Origin: Sphingobacteriia bacterium
GTDB lineage: Bacteria; Bacteroidota; Bacteroidia; Bacteroidales; 4484-276
Length of the DNA stretch: 44,830 bases
Direction of reading: 5' to 3'
NCBI GenBank assembly: GCA_009930115.1
Contig: RZYY01000009.1
Location: forward strand, 1-44,830
Positions 17,361 to 26,855 of this stretch are shown piece after piece. Positions within the stretch are counted from its first letter, which is position 1. Each line of letters opens with the position of its first letter. The notes beneath the pieces are model-generated. The model ran no database searches. It was not told the origin of the DNA and worked only from the letters and a program-made list of their open reading frames with translations. The position numbers were made by a program, and so were the translations under genes.

Positions 17361-19694
17361 TCAGGGCAACCACAATAATTTCCGGACAAAAGTTTGCTCA
17401 TTTGTTTGCAACCTGACAATGTACATTCCACTTTTCACCTGATTACCAGACTCTTCTCTCCCATTCCATTGCATAGAATGAATACCGGGTTCTAACACAT
17501 TTTCATCAAATGTCATGATGATTTTCCCTGTAATATCCTGAACAGATAATTTGCACCATATTTTTCGATTGTTTTGCACCTGAATCACAGCAACAGAACC
17601 AGCAGGATTTGGAGAAACATCCAGTTGGACATCAGCTCTGTACTCAGGGTTTTGAATGTCGGTAATAAAAAGGTTGTCATAAATTTGAAAACCACCAATG
17701 CCGTCAGCTATGTAAGCATTTGATCCGTCCACATTAACACCCAGTGCAAAAACACCTGATGGTTTGTAATAACCTGCAAGAATTGGATTAGCCGGAAAAG
17801 AAATATCAATCATTTCCACTCCGCCAAAAATATAATTTGCCAGATAGGCATAATCTCCTTCAACATCAACAGCTTTAGCAGCATCAGGCAGATAAACATA
17901 ACCTGCAATGAAAGGATTCAATGGATCGGTTACATTGATTACCTCCATACCCCCCAAATCATCAGCAACATAAGCATAACCATTTTGCACAGACACATCC
18001 TGACCTTTGGCATTAAGGTTAGCAAACCGGCTTACAAAAACCGGATTTTCAATATCTGAAATATCAAAAATATATAGTCCTTTAGTGTCTTCATCTTCAA
18101 ATGGTTGATAATCTATAAGATAAAGATAATTTCCCTCAATATCCAATGCCTGAACAAAACAGTATTCTTCACCGGGAATTGCACCATTGTACCAGCCGAA
18201 GCCATGAGCAGTCAATGTCGGAGCATCGGGATCTGAAAAGTCAATTATCCTGAAGCCGTCCCACCAGCAGGCAACGATGGCGTAATGATCTCTCAGGACG
18301 ATATCGTATGTCATCGCCGGGGCTGTATAATGCCCCCGTTTAAAAGGACTTGCCGGATCGGAAATATCCATAATATTCACCGGATTGTTGCCGCTCATGC
18401 TTTTCGGAATATAAACAGCCAGATTACCGGAAACAGCAACAAGGTCAGACAAAGTTTCATTATAGCCAATTTCTGTCGGATGTGATTTGTCAGTGATATC
18501 GAAAACGCGAAAACCATTACTCCCGACATATGCAAGATTTCCGTTAACGCATACATCATTTACCCATGAAGGAAGATGAATTTCTGCAGTTAAGAACGGA
18601 TTATTAATGTCGTCAATGCTTAAAAGATAAGCTTCACTGCTGCTTACTGCAGCAACAACATTTCCGCTAACTGCCACATAATCGGCAATACCGGAATAAG
18701 CTGAAACTTCCTGCGGATTTGCCGGATCGGAGATATTAACTATTCGAACTCCGCCACCAGGATTGGTAGTGCTGTTGGAAACAAATGCATAATTACCCTG
18801 CAGTGCAATACGTGCAGGATTACCGTCAAGTTGCAGCTGACCAAGAAGTTGTGGAGAAGCTGGGTTACTTACGTCCCAGGTTTTCAAACCATAAGAACTC
18901 GTTACCTGATATAGCATACCTCCGGCAGCGGCTACTCCTGAAGTTGCTCCTGACACCACTCCAACTAATTGAGGATTGGCAGGATCGGAAACATCAACAA
19001 TTCGGCAATTGTTGTTTGCTGCACAAAACATAAGATCACCATCTTTCGCCGAAGTCCAAATTAATGTGGAAGAAGGAATCGGAAAATGACCGGTCATCAG
19101 TATATTGTTCAAATCTGAAAGATCATAAATGTAAATCCCATCAGCAACTGACATCACATACAGATAATTTCCCTCAGCATAAATACCCCCTCTCGGATAA
19201 CTGTTGGTCGGAATTCTGGCAAGCCTGAAAGGATTTGTCATATCAGACATGTCCCAGATTTCCACTCCTGAAAAATATGCCCCCAGATACAAACGCGAGG
19301 TTGACGGATCATAACAAATAGCATCCACAAGTGAACGGCTATAAACCACTGAAAGTTCCTGAGGGTTTTCCGGATCAGTTGCATCAATAACTTTCACTGC
19401 ACCTCCCGAACCAAGCAGAAAAACATTCTCAACTCCGGAATAAGCCAACGAATAACTCACTCCCAAAGGCCAATTACCCAAAAAAGCCATCTCCAATGAA
19501 TCGTAATCAAGCACACGACCCATTTCGTAGTGCCCATTCCGAACCATTTGCTGGAAACCATAACCTCCGTTCCCTGAAGGTGAAATCAGCTCTTCAACCG
19601 TTTCAAAAGACCCGGCTTTGGCAACTGTTCTTGCAGGTGACTGAGCCAACAATATCATTGGCACACATAACAGAATAAGTAAAAATTTTCGCAT
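17361..19694 (-). CDS. LVIVD-repeat secreted protein with a C-terminal FlgD-like / T9SS type A sorting domain
   Basis: Signal peptide; repeated VDVSDPANPQLVG / VNISDPANPQEVS / IDISFPANPILAG units; C-terminus ISPNPAGS-like…GMYIVRLQTNEQTFVRKLLWL. Confidence 0.87.
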   Translation of the reverse strand: MRKFLLILLCVPMILLAQSPARTVAKAGSFETVEELISPSGNGGYGFQQMVRNGHYEMGRVLDYDSLEMAFLGNWPLGVSYSLAYSGVENVFLLGSGGAVKVIDATDPENPQELSVVYSRSLVDAICYDPSTSRLYLGAYFSGVEIWDMSDMTNPFRLARIPTNSYPRGGIYAEGNYLYVMSVADGIYIYDLSDLNNILMTGHFPIPSSTLIWTSAKDGDLMFCAANNNCRIVDVSDPANPQLVGVVSGATSGVAAAGGMLYQVTSSYGLKTWDVSNPASPQLLGQLQLDGNPARIALQGNYAFVSNSTTNPGGGVRIVNISDPANPQEVSAYSGIADYVAVSGNVVAAVSSSEAYLLSIDDINNPFLTAEIHLPSWVNDVCVNGNLAYVGSNGFRVFDITDKSHPTEIGYNETLSDLVAVSGNLAVYIPKSMSGNNPVNIMDISDPASPFKRGHYTAPAMTYDIVLRDHYAIVACWWDGFRIIDFSDPDAPTLTAHGFGWYNGAIPGEEYCFVQALDIEGNYLYLIDYQPFEDEDTKGLYIFDISDIENPVFVSRFANLNAKGQDVSVQNGYAYVADDLGGMEVINVTDPLNPFIAGYVYLPDAAKAVDVEGDYAYLANYIFGGVEMIDISFPANPILAGYYKPSGVFALGVNVDGSNAYIADGIGGFQIYDNLFITDIQNPEYRADVQLDVSPNPAGSVAVIQVQNNRKIWCKLSVQDITGKIIMTFDENVLEPGIHSMQWNGREESGNQVKSGMYIVRLQTNEQTFVRKLLWLP

Positions 19695-19802
19695 AACAAA
19701 TTAATTTTGGTTGATTACTGATGGCAAATTTACGAAAAACCTCTGTTTTCTGGCAAACCGTGGCTTTTTTAAGATAATAAAAAATTACTTACACAAAAAA
19801 AA

Positions 19803-20774
19803 CTAATACTCAAAAGGATGCTCCTGATCAAAATCCGGCCGATAATTGTTACTGCTGTCCATCTCCTGAATCCATCCATTGCGAAAACCATACTCGTTAA
19901 AAGCGTGTATAACTTCCTGATATTCATTCTCCGACAGCAATCTGTTGATAGGCTCAACATCAATTACTCTGGGAGTAGGGTGATATTGCGACATTAGAGA
20001 TATTTTAAGTGAAGTTGAAATTTCCTCAGAAATATATTTCAAAACGCCTTTACTGTTTTCAATATGCCCGGGTAAAACGAGATGACGAACCAGTATTCCG
20101 CGAACAGCCTGTCCGTTTTCGTCGAGAAGAAGCGTGGAACCTTTTTGTTTGTACATTTCGCACAAAGCTGATTTAGCAATTTCAGGATAATCGGAACTAT
20201 CGGAATACACTTTTGCAAGTAATGGATCAATATATTTAAAATCAGGAAGATATACATCTACAAGTGATTCGATCTCCCTGAGTGTTTCCACTTTGTCGTA
20301 ACCATTTGTATTATAAACAATTACAGGATGAATGTCCATTTGATGCAAAGCATTGACAATCACCTTGAACTGGGGTACAAAATGTGAAGGTGAAACAAAA
20401 CCAACACTCTCGCAACCAGCATTTAAGCAATTGAGTATTTCTTCCAGAACATGCTTCAAGCTCATTCGGTGTGCTGCTGATCTATTTCGGTTTGTACTGA
20501 TTTGAATATTTTGACAATAGATACATTGTAAGTTACAATGACCAAAAAAAACATTGCAAATTCCGTTTTTACCGCTAATAGGAGGCTCTTCTCCACGATG
20601 AATGCAAATGGATGAAATATAAAAAGAGGCATCACTGCGGCAATAGCCAAGTTTCCTGCTAAATCGGTCAACACCACAATTGCGGGGGCAAATCAAACAA
20701 TTTTTTAATTCTTCCAAAGGTTGAAGGAGATTATCAAGGTCAAGCCTGCTAATTTTCGATAAATCATATTTCAT
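19803..20774 (-). CDS. radical SAM protein, PflA-related COG1313-type
   Basis: Radical SAM motif GHCNLQCIYCQN (CxxxCxxC) preceded by a Cys-rich CLICPRNCGVDR…LGYC segment; GDxxP-like LPDFKYIDPLLAKVYS. Confidence 0.85.
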   Translation of the reverse strand: MKYDLSKISRLDLDNLLQPLEELKNCLICPRNCGVDRFSRKLGYCRSDASFYISSICIHRGEEPPISGKNGICNVFFGHCNLQCIYCQNIQISTNRNRSAAHRMSLKHVLEEILNCLNAGCESVGFVSPSHFVPQFKVIVNALHQMDIHPVIVYNTNGYDKVETLREIESLVDVYLPDFKYIDPLLAKVYSDSSDYPEIAKSALCEMYKQKGSTLLLDENGQAVRGILVRHLVLPGHIENSKGVLKYISEEISTSLKISLMSQYHPTPRVIDVEPINRLLSENEYQEVIHAFNEYGFRNGWIQEMDSSNNYRPDFDQEHPFEY

Positions 20775-21052
20775 CTATGCGTTATTTGTTTGCAATGATA
20801 ATGAAAATGATCTTTGTTGTATTGTTTACCCTTTTAAGTAAAAAGAAAATCCATTTCATTGACAAAAATAAAACTCAGCTTTCGCTCAAAATTACCGGTT
20901 GAATTCCGAAAATGATTTTAATCCGGAACTTTCATCCTTTAGATATGTTTAACTGACAAAAGAGAATTGACCCGTGCCATTGCAATAAAGCATCAAAAAA
21001 AACGTAAGTTGAGCATTGAAATTCTTCTTTAGAACTTTACAAAGAACTTTAC

Positions 21053-22522
21053 ATGTTATCTCGGCAAATCAGCAGCATATTTTTCCTGTTAACCGGATTA
21101 ATTGTCATTTTTTCGGCTTGTCAGAAAGATGATAAATTTGATACCAGTCCTTCAGTAAAACTGGAATTCTCATCCGATACGATCATTTTTGATACTGTAT
21201 TTTCAACCATTGGCTCGGTAACAAAACAAATCAGGATTTATAATCCAAGCAAAAATCGGATTAAGATTTCTTCCATCAGGCTTGCCAATCAGTCAGATTC
21301 CAGATATTCGATCAATGTTGACGGCCAGTCCGGCACGAATTTTCAAAATGTTGAAATTGCTGAAAACGACAGTATTTTTCTGTTTGCACGTGTAACAGTT
21401 GATCCTTCAGATGCAACTCTTCCATTCATTGTAAGTGATTCAATTGTTTTTGAAACCAATGGCAATTTTCAGGATGTGGACCTGGTAGCATGGGGGCAAA
21501 ATGCCCGCTTCATCCTCTGGGATACTGAAAGACCGGGATTGCCAAAATACAAAATTGTTGCGGGCGAAGGTACTGATACTTTGTGGACCAACGATTTACC
21601 GATTGTGGTATATGGCTATGCAGTAATAGATTCCACCGGAAGTCTGACTATTGAAGCCGGAACCAGTGTACATTTTCACAGTGGCTCAGGACTTTGGGTT
21701 TACAAAGGGGGGTCATTAAAAGTGTTGGGTACGCTGGAAGAACCGGTTTATTTTCAAAGCGACCGCACAGATGGATTTTACGAATATTTGCCCGGGCAAT
21801 GGGACAGAATTTGGATCAACGAGGGTGCAGTGGATAATGTCATCAACTACGCTGTGATTAGGAATGGTTTTATAGGCCTGCAGATGGAAACGCTTCAGGA
21901 ATACATGGGAAACCAGCTTTATCTCAACAATACCATAATTGAGAATATGTCGGGGGCTGGCATTCTTTCCCGTTATTACCTTATTGCTGCTCAAAACTGT
22001 GTAATTACCAATTGCGGGCAATATGCCCTTGCTCTTACCCTTGGGGGCTCCTACGATTTCAGACACACTACTATCGCGAACTACTGGCGCTATGGTGTGC
22101 GTACAACACCTTCAGTGTACCTTAATAATTATTATCTTGACCCAAATAATCAGGTCATTGATTTTCCCTTAAATGTCAATTTCGCCAACAGCATAATTTA
22201 TGGTAATCAAAATGAGGAAATATTAACTGACGCATCTGATGAAGCCGAGTTTATCTTCAAATTCGACCATTGTCTGATCAAAACTGAGCAGGATATTTCC
22301 AACCCGGAGTATTATCTCAATACCTTCAAAAATGAAGACCCTTTGTTTGCAGATCATATTGAAAATGACCTCCGACTCGACAGCCTCTCTCCTGCCAGGG
22401 ACACCGGCAGCATTCAGATTGCCACAACTGTACCTCTGGATATTAAAGGTAACAGCAGGATTGAAACGCCAGACCTTGGCGCTTATGAATGGATTCCTGT
22501 TATTGAAGAAAAAAAGCGTTAA
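21053..22522 (+). CDS. lipoprotein, predicted right-handed parallel beta-helix, function unknown
   Basis: Lipobox IFSACQKDD; SLTIEAGTSVHFHSGSGLWVYKGGSLKVLGTLEEPVYFQS beta-helix entry; C-terminal DIKGNSRIETPDLGAYEW. Confidence 0.75.
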   Translation: MLSRQISSIFFLLTGLIVIFSACQKDDKFDTSPSVKLEFSSDTIIFDTVFSTIGSVTKQIRIYNPSKNRIKISSIRLANQSDSRYSINVDGQSGTNFQNVEIAENDSIFLFARVTVDPSDATLPFIVSDSIVFETNGNFQDVDLVAWGQNARFILWDTERPGLPKYKIVAGEGTDTLWTNDLPIVVYGYAVIDSTGSLTIEAGTSVHFHSGSGLWVYKGGSLKVLGTLEEPVYFQSDRTDGFYEYLPGQWDRIWINEGAVDNVINYAVIRNGFIGLQMETLQEYMGNQLYLNNTIIENMSGAGILSRYYLIAAQNCVITNCGQYALALTLGGSYDFRHTTIANYWRYGVRTTPSVYLNNYYLDPNNQVIDFPLNVNFANSIIYGNQNEEILTDASDEAEFIFKFDHCLIKTEQDISNPEYYLNTFKNEDPLFADHIENDLRLDSLSPARDTGSIQIATTVPLDIKGNSRIETPDLGAYEWIPVIEEKKR

Positions 22523-22543
22523 CCTTTAGCTTGATTTAACTCT

Positions 22544-23593
22544 ATGAAAACCATTCGAAACAGAAAATTTTTCCGAAAAGCAACTCTGTTAATAGTTTTC
22601 TGCCTTTTTTTTATCAGTTTTCATTCCTGTAAAACATACGAATCATTTAACATTGATGTGCTTGAGCCGGCAGAAATCGTTGTACCTCAATCTATCCAAA
22701 AAGTACTTTTAGCACACAGCATTGTTGAAACTGACAGTAATCGAAAAACACCCTATGAAATATACAATTCTTCTTACCATGATACTGTTTTTTATGATAC
22801 TGCAGCAGCCGAAGCAGCTTTGGTCAATCTTGCGGGTATCCTGAACTATAACCCGAGGTTTGAAGCAGTTTTGCCCGATACTCTGCAGGTTCAGCTTCCA
22901 TCCCATGCAGATCAGTTTACTTATTTCCATTTGGATAAAACCAGGAAATTATGCAGTGACTATCAGACAGACGCACTATTGCTGTTGAGCTGGATGGATA
23001 AAAAAATCGAATACGATATTTTCTCAAGTTACCTGGGGGGCTATTACAGTATTTACACAATCTATCTGAAAACCAGATGGATGTTTATTGATCCTTTCAG
23101 ATCAAAATTGATTGATCAGATACTCCTCACAGACACACTTTACTATCAAATTGACGGATACTGGGGGACCAACGAAGAAGGACTTTACCTGACAGGCCGG
23201 GAACTGATTCAGGCAGCGGCAGAAGAAACCGGACTTAGATATGGTTCCAGAATCACTCCCCACTTTGTCGAATCAGGCAGGATTATTTTCAAATCAGGTG
23301 ATAAATATCTGCGAAAAGGATTCATTAAGGCAGAAGAAGGCAAATGGAAAGAAGCAGCAATGATATGGCAAAACACACTCAATCGGAATAATTCTGCGGC
23401 AAGGGCCAGAGCAAGTTTTAATATTGCACTTGCAAACGAAATGGAGGGACTACTTGAACCTGCAATCGAATGGGCCAATCACTCGTATTCTTATTTTCCG
23501 GATTCGATCAATTATACTTATCTCTCGATTCTAAAAGAACGTTTGCTGCAACAGGAAAAACTTATTCTGCAACTGGAAGGAGAAAATCAATGA
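22544..23593 (+). CDS. DUF6340-like lipoprotein
   Basis: Lipobox-like ISFHSCKTYESFNIDVLEPAEIVVPQSIQKVLL, C-terminal TPR-like helices. Confidence 0.7.
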   Translation: MKTIRNRKFFRKATLLIVFCLFFISFHSCKTYESFNIDVLEPAEIVVPQSIQKVLLAHSIVETDSNRKTPYEIYNSSYHDTVFYDTAAAEAALVNLAGILNYNPRFEAVLPDTLQVQLPSHADQFTYFHLDKTRKLCSDYQTDALLLLSWMDKKIEYDIFSSYLGGYYSIYTIYLKTRWMFIDPFRSKLIDQILLTDTLYYQIDGYWGTNEEGLYLTGRELIQAAAEETGLRYGSRITPHFVESGRIIFKSGDKYLRKGFIKAEEGKWKEAAMIWQNTLNRNNSAARARASFNIALANEMEGLLEPAIEWANHSYSYFPDSINYTYLSILKERLLQQEKLILQLEGENQ

Positions 23594-23602
23594 CAATAAA
23601 AA

Positions 23603-23624
23603 AGACCGGAGTTATCCCCGGTCT
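23603..23624. terminator. short GC hairpin between convergent genes, possible terminator
   Basis: AGACCGG…CCGGTCT stem, no strong T-tract. Confidence 0.4.
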
Positions 23625-23645
23625 GATAATTATCTCTTTTAACGT

Positions 23646-25094
23646 TTACCCTTTCATGGTTGATTCCACCTCTTCAATTGTAACTGGAATTCTTTTACCA
23701 ATCAGCCGGCAACCATTCTGCGTTACCAGAAGATCATCTTCAAGTCTTATCCCTCCAAAACCTATGTAAGATTCAGCTTTTGAATAATTGATAAACTGCC
23801 TGAATTTACCTTCATCTTTCCATTGCTGTATAAGCGCTGGAATAAAGTAGATACCTGGCTCATTGGTGAGCACATATCCCGGTTGCAATTTCCGCCCAAG
23901 TCTTAGATAAGCAGTTCCAAACTGTTGAATTCGTTTGGTTTCCTCGTCATAACCAACATAATCTTCCCCGTAATTTTCCATGTCGTGCACGTCCATTCCC
24001 ATCATATGTCCTAATCCGTGAGGGAAAAACATCGCATGTGCTCCGGCAGATACTGCTTCATCCACATCCCCCTGCATCAGATCTAATGCTTTCAATCCCG
24101 AAGCAATTACCCTTGCAGCCATCAAATGAATGCTCTGATAAGTAACTCCTGGTTTAACAGCTGCAGTAACAGCATTATTTGCATCCAGAACAATCTGGTA
24201 AATTTCTCTCTGCCGCTGGGTGAATTTACCCCCAACAGGAATTGTACGGGTGTAATCACTGGCATAGTGAAGGGTTGTTTCAGCGCCGGCATCAGTAATC
24301 ATCATCCTGCCGGCCTGGAGAACCTGACTATGATCGTGGTTGTGCAGGGTTTCACCATTTTGAGACAGAATTATTGGGAATGAAACCCCGGCTCCCCTGG
24401 CAAGAGCAATACCTTCTATGGTTCCGGCAATCTCTCTTTCAGAAATACCGGGTTTTGCCATTTTCATTGCAGTAACATGCATCTCATAGCCGATGGCTGC
24501 TGCTTTTTCCAGTTCTTCAATTTCGTATTGATCTTTAACATTCCTGAGTGCTATGATTGCTTTAATCAAACTGAGAGATGACCTGTTTTTTTGATCGGCA
24601 ATTTTTATTCCTGTAAGCTTTTCCAATAATATCTGATTATCATGGCGATATTGCGGAATAAAATGAATCTCACGCTTTTTTTCTATAGCGTTTTTTAAAA
24701 AACTGTCAAGCTCACCGAATGAATGTACATGGTTCACTCCAGCTTTAAGACCATTGTCTTTCATCAGAGGTTGAGGTCCCATCCAAATGATATCTTCCAT
24801 GTCCACATCATTGCCAAAAATATAATCCTTCCCTTCATCGAAATCAATTACTCCTGCCAATCCCGGCATATCAAGCGCGAAAAAATACAGAAAGGTACTG
24901 TCCTGACGATAGAGAAAAGTGTTGCCTGCATAGTTCATAGGCATTTCATTGTTTCCCAAAAACAATCCAATCCCTGATTTGATTTTTGCTTTTAACGCAT
25001 CGCGTCTCTGTTTGTAAACTTCTGTTTTAAACATCTTTAGTATTTTTAGTGAATTGAAAAAATAAAATTTACCGCAAATATAAAGTTTTCGCAA
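23646..25094 (-). CDS. aminopeptidase P family protein (Xaa-Pro aminopeptidase)
   Basis: HNHDHSQVLQAGRMMITDAGAETTLHYASDYTRTIPVGGKF, HGLGHMMGMDVHD and LTNEPGIYF metal-ligand motifs. Likely start is MFKTEVYKQRRDAL. Confidence 0.95.
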   Translation of the reverse strand: MRKLYICGKFYFFNSLKILKMFKTEVYKQRRDALKAKIKSGIGLFLGNNEMPMNYAGNTFLYRQDSTFLYFFALDMPGLAGVIDFDEGKDYIFGNDVDMEDIIWMGPQPLMKDNGLKAGVNHVHSFGELDSFLKNAIEKKREIHFIPQYRHDNQILLEKLTGIKIADQKNRSSLSLIKAIIALRNVKDQYEIEELEKAAAIGYEMHVTAMKMAKPGISEREIAGTIEGIALARGAGVSFPIILSQNGETLHNHDHSQVLQAGRMMITDAGAETTLHYASDYTRTIPVGGKFTQRQREIYQIVLDANNAVTAAVKPGVTYQSIHLMAARVIASGLKALDLMQGDVDEAVSAGAHAMFFPHGLGHMMGMDVHDMENYGEDYVGYDEETKRIQQFGTAYLRLGRKLQPGYVLTNEPGIYFIPALIQQWKDEGKFRQFINYSKAESYIGFGGIRLEDDLLVTQNGCRLIGKRIPVTIEEVESTMKG

Positions 25095-25162
25095 TTAAAA
25101 AGATATGAAAATGAAAAGGTGACAGATTTGGCTGAGTACCTGCAGAGAATTGTGCATCTCAG

Positions 25163-25585
25163 CTATTTTGGGTGGTGAATTTCAACAAGATTCAAAGTTC
25201 CTTTAGTGTGGAGACATTCTGAAATTTTTTTCTTAAACTTCCAACAGGTCATCTGACGCTTGTCAAGCGTGCGGGAGAGATCGTAACTCGAAATGTCAGG
25301 TTCACCACATACAAGGTAAGCTATTTTGAAAGCCTCGTGCAAAGGAATCTTACAGCGATGAAATATTGTGTGCGCAGTTGCTGATTCATCTGTTTTGCAG
25401 CGTGTACATCGCCGCGAATACATAGTTTTACCCTGACAATAATTGGTGTGACCACACTTGCGGCAAACAAAACCGTCTTTCCATTTTTCATCTGCCAGAT
25501 ATTTAAGGCATTGTTCATCAGTGGAAAAAACAGCATCGAATTCAAAAGGCTTCAACTGTGAAAAAATATTGGCCATATAAATCAC
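25163..25585 (-). CDS. stand-alone IS1595-type transposase zinc-ribbon/HTH N-terminal domain protein, no DDE catalytic domain
   Basis: FVCRKCGHTNYC…YSRRCTRCKTDESATAHTIFHRCKIPLHEAFKIAYLVC…MTCWKFKKKI matches the ISXO2/IS1595 zinc-ribbon N-terminus. ORF ends at 140 aa. Confidence 0.85.
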   Translation of the reverse strand: MIYMANIFSQLKPFEFDAVFSTDEQCLKYLADEKWKDGFVCRKCGHTNYCQGKTMYSRRCTRCKTDESATAHTIFHRCKIPLHEAFKIAYLVCGEPDISSYDLSRTLDKRQMTCWKFKKKISECLHTKGTLNLVEIHHPK

Positions 25586-25602
25586 TAATTTTCATAAGAT
25601 TG

Positions 25603-25623
25603 CATGATTTCTTGAAAATCATG
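25603..25623. promoter_or_regulatory. palindrome in the leader of the transposase-like gene
   Basis: CATGATTT-CTTGA-AAATCATG, perfect 8-bp arms. A minus-strand -7 box TATTTTTG lies at 25648-25655. Confidence 0.5.
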
Positions 25624-25698
25624 AACAAACAAATGAACTTTTTTTTGCAAAAATAGTTAAAAGGTGATACTAAAACGATTTAAAACCGAAAAAACTAT

Positions 25699-25706
25699 TA
25701 TTTTTG
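25699..25706 (+). promoter_or_regulatory. -7 box TATTTTTG for the thioredoxin pair
   Basis: TAnnTTTG match 36 nt upstream of ATG 25743. Confidence 0.55.
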
Positions 25707-25742
25707 CAGCGTGATTAAAAAACAGGTAATTAACCAAACATC

Positions 25743-26231
25743 ATGACAGATATGAAAAAAATCAGTTTCTTACTGCTCACCATGGCTCTTTTTGCTGTGA
25801 CTGCCTATGGTTGCAATTCCAGTAACGGCGGCAATGAAACTTCCGGTGCCTCCGGAGGGAACGGCGAAGCCAAAATTGAATTTCTTACTAAGGAGACCTT
25901 CAAACAAAAAATTTGGGATTACGAAAAAAATCCCAGAACCTGGGTTTACGAAGGAGATGTACCCGCACTCATTGACTTTTATGCCGACTGGTGTCGTCCC
26001 TGCCGCATGGCATCCCCTATTCTTGAAGAACTTTCAGCAGAATACGAGGGAAAAATAAAGATTTATAAAATCGATACTCAGGTAGAGCGTGAACTTGCCA
26101 GCGTATTTCAGATTTCAAGTATTCCTGCATTTCTTTACATTCCCATGAAGGGGCAGCCCACAATGGATAAAGGTTTAAAAGATAAAGCAGCATTTACAAG
26201 AATTATAGAACAAATACTTTTAAAAAAATAA
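25743..26231 (+). CDS. thioredoxin-domain lipoprotein (periplasm-facing)
   Basis: Lipobox-like FAVTAYGCNSS, then FYADWCRPCRMASPILEELS thioredoxin active site. Confidence 0.92.
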   Translation: MTDMKKISFLLLTMALFAVTAYGCNSSNGGNETSGASGGNGEAKIEFLTKETFKQKIWDYEKNPRTWVYEGDVPALIDFYADWCRPCRMASPILEELSAEYEGKIKIYKIDTQVERELASVFQISSIPAFLYIPMKGQPTMDKGLKDKAAFTRIIEQILLKK

Positions 26232-26270
26232 ATTTTCGAATTTCGAACAATCAAAAATAAAATAACACTT

Positions 26271-26648
26271 ATGGAACATTTGACAAAAGAAACTTTTCTC
26301 AACAAAGTTTTTAATTACGAAAAGAACAGAGAATGGAAATTTGAAGGTGAACTCCCCTGTCTCATTGATTTCTATGCTGACTGGTGCCAACCCTGCAAAA
26401 TTGTTGCACCTGTACTTGAAGAATTAGCAAAAGAGTACGCAGGTAAAATAAATATTTACAAAATAGATACCGAGGATCAGCAGGAACTGGCTGCCGTATT
26501 TGGTATCCGCAGTATTCCGTCATTGCTTTTCTGCCCTAAAGATGAACAACCTCAGATGGCACAGGGGGCATTGCCGAAAAACACACTAAAACAAGTAATC
26601 GAAGACATTTTACTGAAAGAGAAAGTTGAAAACGTTACCAACAATTAA
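26271..26648 (+). CDS. thioredoxin (cytoplasmic paralog)
   Basis: FYADWCQPCKIVAPVLEELAKEY. No signal peptide; same LTKETF…NYEKN N-terminal extension as the preceding gene. Confidence 0.93.
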   Translation: MEHLTKETFLNKVFNYEKNREWKFEGELPCLIDFYADWCQPCKIVAPVLEELAKEYAGKINIYKIDTEDQQELAAVFGIRSIPSLLFCPKDEQPQMAQGALPKNTLKQVIEDILLKEKVENVTNN

Positions 26649-26665
26649 TTGAGATAACATGTACC

Positions 26666-26702
26666 AAAAAAAAGGCTGCCCATTATGGACAGCCTTTTTT
26701 TT
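26666..26702 (+). terminator. strong Rho-independent terminator after thioredoxin
   Basis: AAAAAAAAGGCTG…CAGCCTTTTTTTT, 13-bp arms, T-tract. Confidence 0.9.
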
Positions 26703-26703
26703 G

Positions 26704-26785
26704 TGCGGATGAAGGGACTCGAACCCCCACGCCTTGCGGCACCAGATCCTAAGTCTGGCGCGTCTACCAATTCCGCCACATCCGC
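26704..26785 (-). tRNA. tRNA-Leu (anticodon TAG), no encoded CCA
   Basis: Minus strand GCGGATGTGGCGGAATTGGTAGACGCGCCAGACTTAGGATCTGGTGCCGCAAGGCGTGGGGGTTCGAGTCCCTTCATCCGCA: acceptor stem, long variable arm, T-loop GGTTCGAGTCC. A -7 box (TATCTTTG) lies at 26798-26805. Confidence 0.97.
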
Positions 26786-26855
26786 AAATTCAGGGCGCAA
26801 AGATATTGCTTTCTGTTTTTATCAGTCAAGACCTTGAAAAAAATGCGTTGATCAT

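Noticed and set aside
17361-19694. Possible CRISPR or DNA-level tandem repeat array in the LVIVD gene
   Set aside because: Repeats are degenerate at nucleotide level and in frame; they are protein repeats.
25163-25585. Intact insertion sequence
   Set aside because: No DDE catalytic domain, no visible terminal inverted repeats or target duplication; treated as a stand-alone protein.
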